Source of the DNA: Bacteroidota bacterium
GTDB lineage: Bacteria; Bacteroidota; Bacteroidia; M30B66
Direction: 5' to 3'
Length of the DNA stretch: 64,000 nucleotides
NCBI GenBank assembly: GCA_027490225.1
Contig: JAIXYK010000001.1
Span: 1-64,000 of the forward strand
The position numbers and the translations under genes are program-made. Of the stretch, positions 8,276 to 16,918 are shown in pieces. The notes under the pieces are model-generated. The model was not told the DNA's origin. It ran no database searches and worked only from the letters and a program-made list of their open reading frames with translations. Position 1 is the first letter of the stretch; every line of letters begins with the position of its first letter.

Positions 8276-8977
8276 ATGCAAACTTACTCAGAGGAAAATT
8301 ATTTAAAGCAGATTTTTAACCTTCAACAAGATGGTAAAGAGCGCATTAGCACCAGTTCATTGGCTTTAGAATTGGGTATAAATGCGGCTTCGGTTACAGA
8401 AAAACTAAAGCGATTGGCTTTGAAAAATCTGTTAGTTTATGAAAAATCAAAAGGTGTAGCATTAACCGAAGAAGGAAAATCTATTGCTGTTAGAATTATT
8501 AGGAAACACCGCATTTGGGAAACCTTTTTAGTTAAGCAGCTTCATTTTGGTTGGGAAGAAGTGCACGAAATTGCAGAGCAGTTAGAGCATATTAAGAGCG
8601 ATGCATTGATTAACCGAATTGAAGCGCAATTGGGATTTCCACGATTTGATCCACATGGGGAACCAATTCCTGATTTGAATGGAAACATCAGCAAACCTTG
8701 TTTCAAATCAATAACAGAATTGAAAGTTGGAGAAAAAGCAAGAGTAACAGGTGTAAAATCTGATGCAAGTGAATTTTTGCTTTTATTCGAGAAACTTGGA
8801 TTTTCTATAGGAACTCAAATTGAGATAATTGAAATAGAAGCATTTGATAATTCAATTCAGCTTAGTTTGAATGCAAAAGATAAAGTGAGGTTGAGCAAAG
8901 AAGTTGCTGCCATGATTTTTGCCAGTACAAAAAAGAACTGCTGCATGTTAGATGCAGGAACAGAAGCATGTAGTTAA
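8276..8977 (+). CDS. DtxR/MntR-family metal-dependent transcriptional repressor
   Basis: A 233-residue repressor that binds DNA when loaded with Fe2+ or Mn2+. It starts MQTYSEENYLKQIFNLQQ, the canonical beginning of the family, then a winged helix (to about 65), a metal-binding and dimerisation domain (about 66-135, with RKHRIWETFLV and EEVHEIAEQLEH), and a FeoA-like SH3 domain (about 150-222). The C-terminus is Cys-rich (NCCMLDAGTEACS), which is unusual and may be an extra metal site. The start at 8276 is chosen because a -7 element lies at 8255-8262. It is divergent from the TonB receptor and probably controls both. Confidence 0.92.
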   Translation: MQTYSEENYLKQIFNLQQDGKERISTSSLALELGINAASVTEKLKRLALKNLLVYEKSKGVALTEEGKSIAVRIIRKHRIWETFLVKQLHFGWEEVHEIAEQLEHIKSDALINRIEAQLGFPRFDPHGEPIPDLNGNISKPCFKSITELKVGEKARVTGVKSDASEFLLLFEKLGFSIGTQIEIIEIEAFDNSIQLSLNAKDKVRLSKEVAAMIFASTKKNCCMLDAGTEACS

Positions 8978-8994
8978 AACAGGTTGAGAGAAGT

Positions 8995-9078
8995 TTTTGG
9001 GCGCCTTTGCCAGCTTTCGCTGATACGCCCCTCGTTCCTCGGGCGGTATCACGCTCTATCTGGGGCGCGGCATTTCAG
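8995..9078. repeat. GC-rich REP-like hairpin element
   Basis: A GC-rich block in the gap behind the regulator gene. It has an imperfect palindrome GATACGCCC (about 9022-9030) / GGGCGGTATC (about 9041-9050) and outer GGGCGCC / GGGGCGCGG arms. No coding potential. It may act as a transcript-end hairpin for the regulator gene; the rest of the 8978-9127 gap shows nothing else. Confidence 0.65.
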
Positions 9079-9127
9079 GTTTGTATTGCACCAGTTGCAA
9101 GGAATTATTGTAGTTTTCTAGTTTGAA

Positions 9128-9196
9128 GCTCACATGAATTAGATTTGTGGCTCAAATAAGTGGCATTTTGAGCTTTAAATGGTACCTTTGTGAGCC
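9128..9196. promoter_or_regulatory. symmetric four-half-site operator with -7 element, Fic gene
   Basis: Four GCTCA half-sites are placed symmetrically about 9161.5: forward at 9128 and 9150, inverted (TGAGC) ending at 9173 and 9195. The outer pair reads GCTCAC/GTGAGC and the inner pair GCTCAAA/TTTGAGC. Half-sites in each arm are 22 bases apart, about two helical turns. The -7 element TACCTTTG lies at 9183-9190 between the two right-hand half-sites, so binding would block transcription. Confidence 0.7.
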
Positions 9197-9209
9197 AAAA
9201 ATTACAACA

Positions 9210-10247
9210 TTGACCGAGATTGAAATTCAAATATTAGAATTTGTAAAAACTCATCCAAGAAGTTCTTCTAAAGAAATCTTTGAGTTATTTACTAATATAA
9301 TAAGCTATTCAACAACAAAACGACAATTAAGTAAATTAGTTTCTGAAAATTTATTGGTAACAAGTGGAATTGGAAAAGGGACTAAATATTCTGTTTCCTT
9401 GTCATTTGAATTGTTGCAACCAATAGATGTAAATACCTACTTCGAAAAAGAAATTGATGAAAGGCAAATTAAAGATTCTTTTGATTTTAATGTAATAACT
9501 AACATTTTAGCTAAAAATTCACTTTTTAAAAAGGACGAAAGTTTGAAACTTTCTTTACTTCAAAATTTGTATGAAGATAATATTTCTCAGTTGTCTAAGA
9601 ATGAATATCAAAGGGAACTAGAGAGATTAGCCATAGATTTAAGTTGGAAGTCGTCGCAAATAGAAGGAAATACTTATTCATTGTTAGAGACTGAAAGGTT
9701 ATTGAAAGATAAAGAAACTGCTGCAGGAAAAACAAAAGAAGAAGCTATAATGCTCTTAAATCATAAAGATGCTTTGGATTTTATTATAGCAAATCCAGAT
9801 TATTTAAATCCCTTATCAGTTTCAAAGATTGAAGATATCCACAGTATTTTAATTAAAGACCTTGCAGTGGAAAGAAATATACGCAAACGGCGTGTTGGTA
9901 TTTCTGGTACTAATTACCGACCTTTAGATAATGAATTTCAAATAGCTGAAGCAGTGGCAGCAATGTGTGACTTAATAAATTCAAAGACGAATATTTTTGA
10001 AAAGTCACTCTTAGCATTGGTTTTATTATCTTATATACAGCCTTTTATGGATGGAAATAAACGTACCGCCAGAATAGTAAGTAATGCAATTCTTATGAAT
10101 TATAATTATTGTCCCATTTCTTTCAGAACAATTGATTCTATTGAATATAAGAAAGCAATGCTAATTTTTTATGAGCAAAATAATATCTCGAACTTCAAAA
10201 AAATATTTATAAATCAATTCGAATTTGCTGTTAATACTTATTTTTAA
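9210..10247 (+). CDS. Fic-domain protein with N-terminal winged helix; catalytic His replaced by Gln
   Basis: About 345 residues from a TTG at 9210 (MTEIEIQILEFVK); the open frame reaches back to a GTG at 9147, but a -7 element at 9183-9190 lies inside that extension. The N-terminal 65 residues look like a winged helix (PRSSSKEIFELF, TKRQLSKLVSENLL). An inhibitory helix with SSQIEGN fits the (S/T)xxxE(G/N) rule for self-inhibited Fic proteins. The Fic loop reads YIQPFMDGNKRTAR instead of HPFxDGNGRxxR: the codon at 10038-10040 is CAG, so the catalytic His is Gln. AMPylation may be lost or changed. The winged helix probably binds the symmetric operator upstream. Confidence 0.88.
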   Translation: MTEIEIQILEFVKTHPRSSSKEIFELFTNIISYSTTKRQLSKLVSENLLVTSGIGKGTKYSVSLSFELLQPIDVNTYFEKEIDERQIKDSFDFNVITNILAKNSLFKKDESLKLSLLQNLYEDNISQLSKNEYQRELERLAIDLSWKSSQIEGNTYSLLETERLLKDKETAAGKTKEEAIMLLNHKDALDFIIANPDYLNPLSVSKIEDIHSILIKDLAVERNIRKRRVGISGTNYRPLDNEFQIAEAVAAMCDLINSKTNIFEKSLLALVLLSYIQPFMDGNKRTARIVSNAILMNYNYCPISFRTIDSIEYKKAMLIFYEQNNISNFKKIFINQFEFAVNTYF

Positions 10248-10298
10248 AAGGTTTAATTTTAAAAATGCTTGGTTTTAGCCTAAATCATTTTCTTTAAA

Positions 10299-10982
10299 TT
10301 AGATAGCAGCATCTTTGCGTTTACCTAATTTATAAGTTACACCAAAAAGTACGTTGGTAGCATTTGTATTTATAGTTCCTGCGCCAATTACGGGAAGTTT
10401 ACTAATGTTTGCAAGTCCTAAATTATGTCTAATTTCAGCTGATAATGCAAACCTTGATTTTATCGGAATAGAAACACCTAGTCCGGTGGAAATCCCAAAA
10501 TCTGCTCTGTTATAGAAAAATGTATTGTCACTAAAGTCTCTTTTAAAAGTTGTACTTGCAGTTTCCAGCTTTTGGTTAATCAAATAACCATAATAAGGTC
10601 CTGCATTCACAAAATACTTTATTTTTTGACCAAACGTAGCACGAACTAATAATGGCATTGTGAGATAATTAAATTGCGAACGCACATTCACTTGACCTAA
10701 AACATTACCTAAATTGTCGTTTACAAATGATGGAGAAGAAGTTCCTTTTTGTTCATAGGCTAATCCAGTTCTCAGAGAAAATACTTTCGAAAAATTATAC
10801 TGGCAGAATACTCCTCCAAGGAAACCGGCTGTTGTTGTTTGATTATTTATCGCAACATTACCTCTTAGTGAAATTAGACTTGGGCCACCTTCTATTCCAA
10901 TATCGAACCTATTATCTTGGGCAAATGAGAATGATGATGTGATTAAAAAAGAAGCTAAAACAAAAGAATTGATGCTTTTCAT
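10299..10982 (-). CDS. outer membrane beta-barrel protein (PorT-like family)
   Basis: A 227-residue protein with a clear signal peptide (MKSINSFVLASFLITSSFSF, cleaved after AQ) and eight or so amphipathic strands ending in aromatic residues (FDIGIEGGPSLISL, KVFSLRTGLAYEQKG, FNYLTMPLLVRATFG, ADFGISTGLGVSIPI, NVLFGVTYKLG). This is the small eight-stranded OMP_b-brl_2/PorT-like barrel common in Bacteroidota. Substrate or partner unknown. It is a lone gene, convergent with the Fic gene 51 bases away, with a 377-base repeat-bearing gap upstream. Confidence 0.85.
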   Translation of the reverse strand: MKSINSFVLASFLITSSFSFAQDNRFDIGIEGGPSLISLRGNVAINNQTTTAGFLGGVFCQYNFSKVFSLRTGLAYEQKGTSSPSFVNDNLGNVLGQVNVRSQFNYLTMPLLVRATFGQKIKYFVNAGPYYGYLINQKLETASTTFKRDFSDNTFFYNRADFGISTGLGVSIPIKSRFALSAEIRHNLGLANISKLPVIGAGTINTNATNVLFGVTYKLGKRKDAAI

Positions 10983-11148
10983 TTTGTATATTTTTTTGAT
11001 GGTTAACGAAGCAGAAACGATAAGGTCTTTTTAAAATTGTGGAGAGTAAATTTTTTTTCGGGCCTATTTCTACTTTTCAGAATTGGGGTATTGTCTGGAA
11101 CAAGAAATTCACTAAGTATTATTTAATTCTATATTTTTCACTGAGTTC

Positions 11149-11300
11149 TCCGTGTTTTTTTGCGGAAGATTTTATGGCACGGAGGTCACTGAGGTTGTTG
11201 CACTGAGCACACAGAGTTTTTCTCTGCGCTCAGTGCTATTTTTTGCGGAAGATTATATGGCACGGAGGTCACAAAGGTAATTGCACTGAGAGCACTGAGT
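11149..11300. repeat. two direct copies of a ~60-bp dispersed repeat
   Basis: Copies at about 11155-11216 and 11239-11299 share TTTTTTGCGGAAGATT followed by ATGGCACGGAGGTCAC and a CACTGAG-rich end. The phrase CACTGAG also occurs inverted as CTCAGTG (about 11229-11235), so a hairpin can form between the copies. This occupies most of the 10983-11359 gap; I see no gene or promoter match in the rest of it. Confidence 0.75.
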
Positions 11301-11359
11301 TTTTTTGTTGTATTGTACTGATTTCTTTGAAAGTAAAAGCCATTCAGAACCATTTAAAA

Positions 11360-11770
11360 CTAAAAATTGCCTTCTGGTGAAACTACAATTTCACATTTTC
11401 TATTAATAAATCCATATTTTCCGTTGTGTTCAATCCTTGCTAATTTCTTACTGTAAACGTCAAAAATCTCAATATCATCATAAATAGCAGGCAAAACAAT
11501 TTGTCCTTTTTTATTGATTAGTCCATATTTACCATTGAAACTAATCATTGCCAGATTGTTGGTATAATCTCCAAAACTTTCAATGTAATCGTAAATAGGC
11601 GGTAAAATTACATTTCCCTTTTTGTCAATTATACCTTCGCATTCATCAGCCGAAACAAGGGCCCAGTTTCTCTTAATAATACCAAAATCCTCAATATTAT
11701 CAAAAGTATATTGTGCGAATGAAATAAAGGACAAGGCGCTTAAGCAAAATGTTAAAACATTCTTTTTCAT
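11360..11770 (-). CDS. secreted WG-repeat protein
   Basis: A 136-residue protein with a signal peptide (MKKNVLTFCLSALSFISFAQ) followed by about three WG/KWG-type beta repeats: IIDKKGNVILPPIYDYIESF, GLINKKGQIVLPAIYDDIEIF and GFINRKCEIVVSP. The repeat pattern (G-x-I-N/D-K-x-G-x-x-x-L-P-x-x-Y-D) is diagnostic. WG-repeat proteins are usually exported and of unknown role, probably protein-protein contact. The last repeat is cut short, so this may be a truncated member; most family proteins are longer. It lies 49 bases downstream of the PorP-like gene on the same strand and may be read through from it. Confidence 0.85.
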   Translation of the reverse strand: MKKNVLTFCLSALSFISFAQYTFDNIEDFGIIKRNWALVSADECEGIIDKKGNVILPPIYDYIESFGDYTNNLAMISFNGKYGLINKKGQIVLPAIYDDIEIFDVYSKKLARIEHNGKYGFINRKCEIVVSPEGNF

Positions 11771-11819
11771 TTTTAAGATGATTTATAATGAGGTTAAATG
11801 TACAAATTTTATAGAAATA

Positions 11820-12743
11820 CTAAAACAAACTACTTATAAAACCAATGCCCGGGCGCTTTTCGTATTGCTTACCAAAGGTCCAGTTGAGGCTAAATTCATG
11901 ACTATTTACTTGATTATTGGTTAGTTTGGAAATGTCATTAATGAAACTATAAGCAACTCCCAATTGTTTTCCTGTATAGGCAACATTAAATACAATTGAA
12001 TTTTCTGCAAAAGTAGAAACAGCTGCTCCCACTTTAAAGGACTTATAGCGAAAAATTAATCCTGGTAAAAAAATAATATCATCGCTTTGTCTTGAATAGA
12101 AAATTGAAAGGTACAATCCGTTAAGATTTTCAGGGGTATTCATCGTAAGTCTTGCGGCTATTTGTACAACATAATTAATTGGTAATCTACTATTTAAAGA
12201 GAAAAAATCATAGTTAGGCTGATTAATATTGTTAGCTGAAAATCCCAATAAAATAGTATTGCTTTGCAGGAGCATTCCATAATTAATAACAGCATAGTTT
12301 ATTGCATAATTATCAGCAGTTCCTAATGCATTCCCCAAAGATAAACCACTGGTTTTTAAGCGTTTATTTGTAAAAGCTCCAGATAAACCCAACCGAATCG
12401 AAACATCTTTGTAAATTTTAAATGATCTACCGACACTTAAACCCAATTGCGTTGTATTCAAGGCTCCTTCGCCAACTCTATCATACATTGTAAAAACTCC
12501 TAAGTCTACCGGTAACTTTTCTTTGCTTAAATCAAATGAAAGGAAACTTGTTTGATAATTAAAGCTATTGGAAATTCTTTGAAATCTATGCGCTGCACTC
12601 AATCTGGCTTTTCCTGCACTTCCTGTAAATGCCGGATTGTTATTAATTCCTATGGAGAAATGTTGGGTAAAGTAAGGGTCTTGTGCAAAAAGTAAATTAG
12701 AAAATCCTAAAAAAGCTGAAGTAACAAGTACAGATATCTTCAT
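11820..12743 (-). CDS. PorP/SprF-family type IX secretion membrane protein
   Basis: A 307-residue outer membrane protein with signal peptide (MKISVLVTSAFLGFSNLLFA) and the characteristic start of the mature region, QDPYFTQHFSIGINNNPAFTG, in which the N-P-A-F-x-G motif marks the PorP/SprF family. Members help secrete and anchor type IX substrates, typically the protein encoded next to them. Here the neighbour is the large sorting-domain protein directly upstream in the same operon (22-base gap), which is the likely client. Many paralogues exist per genome, so the core gliding/secretion role of PorP itself should not be assumed. Confidence 0.9.
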   Translation of the reverse strand: MKISVLVTSAFLGFSNLLFAQDPYFTQHFSIGINNNPAFTGSAGKARLSAAHRFQRISNSFNYQTSFLSFDLSKEKLPVDLGVFTMYDRVGEGALNTTQLGLSVGRSFKIYKDVSIRLGLSGAFTNKRLKTSGLSLGNALGTADNYAINYAVINYGMLLQSNTILLGFSANNINQPNYDFFSLNSRLPINYVVQIAARLTMNTPENLNGLYLSIFYSRQSDDIIFLPGLIFRYKSFKVGAAVSTFAENSIVFNVAYTGKQLGVAYSFINDISKLTNNQVNSHEFSLNWTFGKQYEKRPGIGFISSLF

Positions 12744-12765
12744 GTTTGAATATTTGGAACAAAAA

Positions 12766-14868
12766 CTACTGTTTAACGACTTTTATGTTCTTGTGGTGTC
12801 CTGCAACACTAATTAAATATACACCATTATCCAAAAATGAAAAATCTAATTGCGTGTTGGGGAAGGTAGCATTTGTATTGAAAACCAATTTTCCAGAAAT
12901 ATCAAAACATTCAATTTTTGCGTCATTAAAATAAGAATGAACACCTAAGTTATCTAAACTTATAGTTACAATTCCATTGGTAGGATTTGGAAATAGCGTG
13001 AAGTTAACTTCATTTATCTGCTTTTGTGAAGTTATAATTTCTCCATCACCAATTTTAATTATGCTTCTGTTTTGTCCAACTACATATATGTTTGCTGTAT
13101 CTAAAGCTGAAACACCTACCAATGCATACGCATAAGGAAGTTTTATAGCTTGCCAGCTGGCGCCATAGTTGGTGGTTAAAATTATTTCACACGTAGCATT
13201 TACATTGTCTCCAACTGAAAAACCAGTGCTGTCGTTTATGAATTGTAAATCGAATGGAACCTGAAGACAAGTTTCGCCCGCTGCAGTAAATGTAGCTCCA
13301 CCATCGGCTGTTCTAAAAACATTTCCCAACTCGTTTATGGTGTATCCATTTAGTTCATTCGTAAAGTAAATTTGTTTGGTTGTTCCCATTCCGCTTGTTG
13401 GCAGATCTGTCCAACTGCTTCCACCATTATTTGTTTTTTTAATTTGACCTACTTCACTTACAACAAAACCAATTTGAGCTGAAGTAAAAAATACTTTTTT
13501 AATATTATTAGTAATACCTGTATTTATTGAAGTATAACTAGTACCTCCATTTGTAGTTTTAAATGCAACACCATTATCTCCCACAACATAACCTATGCTT
13601 GAAGTTGGAAATGAAATGGCATTTAAAGAATTTGTTGCACTTAAAGTTTGTTCAGTAAAAGTATTTCCTCCATTAGTAGTTGTTACTACCTTACCTGCTT
13701 GATTGCCTGTTACCATTATCAATTTATTGGAGCTAATAGCAGCCATATCATTCATATAATCTATGAAATTACTTGTATTGGTATTCACCCAATTCAGACC
13801 TCCATCACTTGTTTTTAAAACAGAATTACCATCACCAGCTACCCATCCATTTTGTGCATCTAAAAACTTAACTCTCCTGTAAGTGCTATTCCCAGCTTGA
13901 GGATTTTGTTCTAAAAAATTGCTGCCACCATCAATACTTCGTTTAATTCCTCCAAAATCATTACCAACAATGGCTGTTCCACTTGGTGAAATAGCCCCTC
14001 CAAAATGATTATTACCGTAATAAGGACTAAACCAAGTTGTTCCATTAACCGTTCTGTAAATATATGAATTGGTTACAGCAATTCCTCTAATGCTATCAGC
14101 AAAAGCAATGCTTCTAACAGGTTGACTTGTATTAAAATTGGTTTGTTGCGACCAGGTTTGTCCTCCATTAGTGGTTCTAAAAATACGACTGCTATTTCCA
14201 CCAGCATAGCCTAAAGTATCGTTTAACATGTGTATGGAATAACAACCTGAACTTGTATAACCAAACACTTGACTCCAAGTTAAACCTCCATTTTCAGTTT
14301 TATACATAGAAGCAGGAAAATTGCTCCTACATACAAATCCAAAATCAGCGTTTATAAACCAAACTGCATTTAACGTTCCGCTTAAATTCCCATTATTAGT
14401 GATATCTGTCCAGGTTTGACCAAAATCAACAGTTTTAACTATTCTACCAGTATTTCCAACACAATAGCCAACAGAATCGTTTGCAAAATGTATGTCTTTT
14501 AAAGACATCTGAATATTTTCAAAAACCAATTCCCAAGTAACTCCTGCATCAATAGTTTTGTAAATTTCACCATCACCGTTAAAGGTACTTCCTACAATAA
14601 AATAGGTAGCGCTATCAATGATATGAATTCCTTTAAAATCAACCTCTGTAAAAGGTTCCGTTCTGCTCCATGTAACACCATCATCACTGCTTTTTAGTAT
14701 AGTTCCAGCATCGCCTACTGCAATAAAATTTTGGTCGTTTATGTATTTTATGTTGTTTAGGGAATGTCCACCATACAGAGGATATTGCCAGTTGAATGGG
14801 GTAAATTGTTGAGAATTAGACAAGAAAGATCCCAAAAGAAGGATAAGTAAGAAAAGTTTTGCTTTCAT
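12766..14868 (-). CDS. secreted YCF48-like beta-propeller protein with T9SS sorting domain
   Basis: 700 residues from the ATG at 14868 (the frame also opens at a TTG two codons earlier). Signal peptide MKAKLFLLILLLGSFLSNSQ, then roughly ten to twelve propeller blades of the YCF48/BNR type, each with a phrase like SSDDGVTWS, TIDAGVTWE, TTNGGQTWS, TSDGGLNWV. The last 75 residues form a type A sorting domain (FTLFPNPTNGIVTIS ... GVYLISV ... KVVKQ), which directs export through the type IX system and surface attachment. It is the first gene of an operon with the PorP/SprF-like protein. A surface adhesin or sensor-like scaffold is likely; the ligand is unknown. Confidence 0.92.
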   Translation of the reverse strand: MKAKLFLLILLLGSFLSNSQQFTPFNWQYPLYGGHSLNNIKYINDQNFIAVGDAGTILKSSDDGVTWSRTEPFTEVDFKGIHIIDSATYFIVGSTFNGDGEIYKTIDAGVTWELVFENIQMSLKDIHFANDSVGYCVGNTGRIVKTVDFGQTWTDITNNGNLSGTLNAVWFINADFGFVCRSNFPASMYKTENGGLTWSQVFGYTSSGCYSIHMLNDTLGYAGGNSSRIFRTTNGGQTWSQQTNFNTSQPVRSIAFADSIRGIAVTNSYIYRTVNGTTWFSPYYGNNHFGGAISPSGTAIVGNDFGGIKRSIDGGSNFLEQNPQAGNSTYRRVKFLDAQNGWVAGDGNSVLKTSDGGLNWVNTNTSNFIDYMNDMAAISSNKLIMVTGNQAGKVVTTTNGGNTFTEQTLSATNSLNAISFPTSSIGYVVGDNGVAFKTTNGGTSYTSINTGITNNIKKVFFTSAQIGFVVSEVGQIKKTNNGGSSWTDLPTSGMGTTKQIYFTNELNGYTINELGNVFRTADGGATFTAAGETCLQVPFDLQFINDSTGFSVGDNVNATCEIILTTNYGASWQAIKLPYAYALVGVSALDTANIYVVGQNRSIIKIGDGEIITSQKQINEVNFTLFPNPTNGIVTISLDNLGVHSYFNDAKIECFDISGKLVFNTNATFPNTQLDFSFLDNGVYLISVAGHHKNIKVVKQ

Positions 14869-14899
14869 TTTCAAAATATTGTGATGGTAATCAAAGGTT

Positions 14900-14907
14900 C
14901 AAATATA
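14900..14907 (-). promoter_or_regulatory. -7 promoter element of the propeller-PorP operon
   Basis: TATATTTG on the minus strand, a full TAnnTTTG match, 31 bases before the ATG at 14868. Confidence 0.5.
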
Positions 14908-15001
14908 TGGATTTAAAAAGTTTGATTTTTTTTATTATGTCGATAAACTATTTATCAATTCCCTTCGTTAATTTGCGGTGTTATAAATTTATAAAAAGAA
15001 A

Positions 15002-16288
15002 ATGTCCCATACCGCTTCTCTGACTCTTGATGGAACTAGCTTTGAACTGCCCGTTGTGGTTGGTTCAGAAGATGAAAAAGCTATCGATATTACCAAACTT
15101 CGCGATCAAACGGAATACATTACTTTAGATTCCGGATTTAAAAATTCTGGTGCTACCAAAAGTGCTATCACTTTTTTAGATGGTGAACAAGGAATTTTAC
15201 GCTATCGTGGCTATCCAATTGAACAATTAGCTGCAAAATCAAGCTTTATTGAAGTTGCGTATTTGTTGATTTATGGCGCATTGCCAACATTAGATCAATT
15301 GAACACTTTTTCAAATGCCATTACTAGGCATACGTTGATTCACGAAGATATGAAGCGTTTTTATGAGGCGTATCCTGCAAAAGCTCACCCAATGGGCGTT
15401 GTCGCTTCTATTACTTGTTCATTGAGTACATTTTATCCTGATTCAATGGCTCCAAATCCAACTTGGGAACAAGTAGATTTAACCATTATCAGACTAATTG
15501 CAAAATTCAGCACCATTGCAGCTTGGGCATATAAAAATTCAGTTGGACATCCTGCAATGTATCCAAAGAATAATTTGAATTATGTAGAAAACTTCATGCA
15601 CATGATGTTTGCAATGCCTACAGAAGATTATGAAGTAGATCCAGTTATTGCCAACGCATTAGATAAATTATTGATTTTGCATGCTGATCATGAGCAAAAT
15701 TGTTCAACTTCTACAGTTAGAATGGTTGGTTCTTCTCAGGCTAATTTATATGCTTCTACTTCTGCCGGAATCTGCGCATTGTGGGGACCTTTGCACGGTG
15801 GTGCCAATCAAGCAGTGATAGAAATGCTGGAAGAAATTCAAAACGATGGTGGAAATGTGAAGAAATTCATCGACAAAGCGAAAGACAAAAACGATAATTT
15901 CCGTTTAATGGGCTTTGGTCATAGGGTTTATAAGAATTTCGATCCACGTGCCAGCATCATTAAAACAGCTTGCGACCAAATGTTGAATAAACTGGGAATT
16001 AAAGACCCAATGTTAGATATTGCTAAGCAATTGGAAGAGGCAGCATTGAATGATTCTTATTTCGTTGAAAGAAAATTATATCCTAATGTGGATTTCTATT
16101 CGGGTATTATTTACCGCGCAATGGGAATTCCAACTGATATGTTTACTGTAATGTTTGCATTAGGCCGCTTACCAGGTTGGATAGCACAATGGAAAGAAAT
16201 GATTGAAAATAAGGAGCCAATTTCTCGTCCACGTCAAATATATACTGGAGCAACAATGCGCGAATATGTGAATATTGCAGATAGATAA
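15002..16288 (+). CDS. gltA: citrate synthase
   Basis: Condenses acetyl-CoA and oxaloacetate to citrate, the entry step of the TCA cycle. 428 residues, the size of the hexameric Gram-negative type. Recognisable parts are the N-terminal beta domain with ITFLDGEQGILRYRGYPIEQ, the active-site LHADHEQNCSTSTVR (His), GPLHGGANQAVIEML, GFGHRVYKNFDPRA (His) and YPNVDFYSGIIYRAMGIP (Asp). ATG at 15002; TTAATTTG at 14968-14975 is a one-mismatch -7 element. A small conserved-looking gene follows after 38 bases on the same strand. No allosteric conclusions can be drawn by eye. Confidence 0.97.
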   Translation: MSHTASLTLDGTSFELPVVVGSEDEKAIDITKLRDQTEYITLDSGFKNSGATKSAITFLDGEQGILRYRGYPIEQLAAKSSFIEVAYLLIYGALPTLDQLNTFSNAITRHTLIHEDMKRFYEAYPAKAHPMGVVASITCSLSTFYPDSMAPNPTWEQVDLTIIRLIAKFSTIAAWAYKNSVGHPAMYPKNNLNYVENFMHMMFAMPTEDYEVDPVIANALDKLLILHADHEQNCSTSTVRMVGSSQANLYASTSAGICALWGPLHGGANQAVIEMLEEIQNDGGNVKKFIDKAKDKNDNFRLMGFGHRVYKNFDPRASIIKTACDQMLNKLGIKDPMLDIAKQLEEAALNDSYFVERKLYPNVDFYSGIIYRAMGIPTDMFTVMFALGRLPGWIAQWKEMIENKEPISRPRQIYTGATMREYVNIADR

Positions 16289-16326
16289 TTAATTCAAGTA
16301 AATAACCATTATAAACTGATATTTAG

Positions 16327-16917
16327 ATGTTTGAGTCTATTAAACATTTTGTAGCCACATTATTCGAAAGGAATCATCCTGAGGAAAAGCCTGTACGCAA
16401 TGAGATGTTAGTTAGAAGTCATTCTTTTAAACAAGGTTATCAAAAGTGGTTAGTTCAGAAAAAAGAAACAGAAGTTTTAAAAAACCTTTATACTTCTTTC
16501 ACATTAAGTAAATTAGGAGTTTCTGGAGATTTACCTATTCGCTATTTTTCAAACGGTGAGCAGAGCAGTGTATTAATTCCATTTATTGAACCAATTGGTA
16601 AAGAAGTTTTACCTCGCTTACAAGATTACTTTAGAGATAGGATAATGCGCATTGGTTACAATTTATATGTAAGTGAAAGACAAATAATTGCACGCGCAGG
16701 TTACAACGAAAGAGTGGATAGACATATTTTAAGACCTTATGTTCCAGCGTTTAGTGTTGATGATATGCATGAGCAGTTGTATGGCAATATTCAAATTTCA
16801 GTTAACTATGTGAATGACAGGCCGATTTTCTTGGAACTTTCTGCCGAAACTGTAAATGCTCTAAACTATTCTGCAATTTATCCATTTGATGAATTATTGG
16901 AAATATTGTTTTTATAA
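16327..16917 (+). CDS. hypothetical protein downstream of citrate synthase
   Basis: 196 residues, no family I can name with certainty. No signal peptide and no membrane segment; the composition is that of a soluble cytoplasmic protein. Charged and aromatic residues are evenly spread, with stretches such as DYFRDRIMRIGYNLYVSERQI and ILRPYVPAFSVDDMHEQLYG that look folded. It starts with ATG 38 bases after citrate synthase and is probably co-transcribed. Its stop codon is one base from the end of the convergent ggt gene, leaving no room for separate terminators. Confidence 0.8.
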   Translation: MFESIKHFVATLFERNHPEEKPVRNEMLVRSHSFKQGYQKWLVQKKETEVLKNLYTSFTLSKLGVSGDLPIRYFSNGEQSSVLIPFIEPIGKEVLPRLQDYFRDRIMRIGYNLYVSERQIIARAGYNERVDRHILRPYVPAFSVDDMHEQLYGNIQISVNYVNDRPIFLELSAETVNALNYSAIYPFDELLEILFL

Positions 16918-16918
16918 T

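Noticed and set aside
9147-9209. Longer Fic protein from a GTG at 9147
   Set aside because: A full -7 element and the operator lie inside this stretch.
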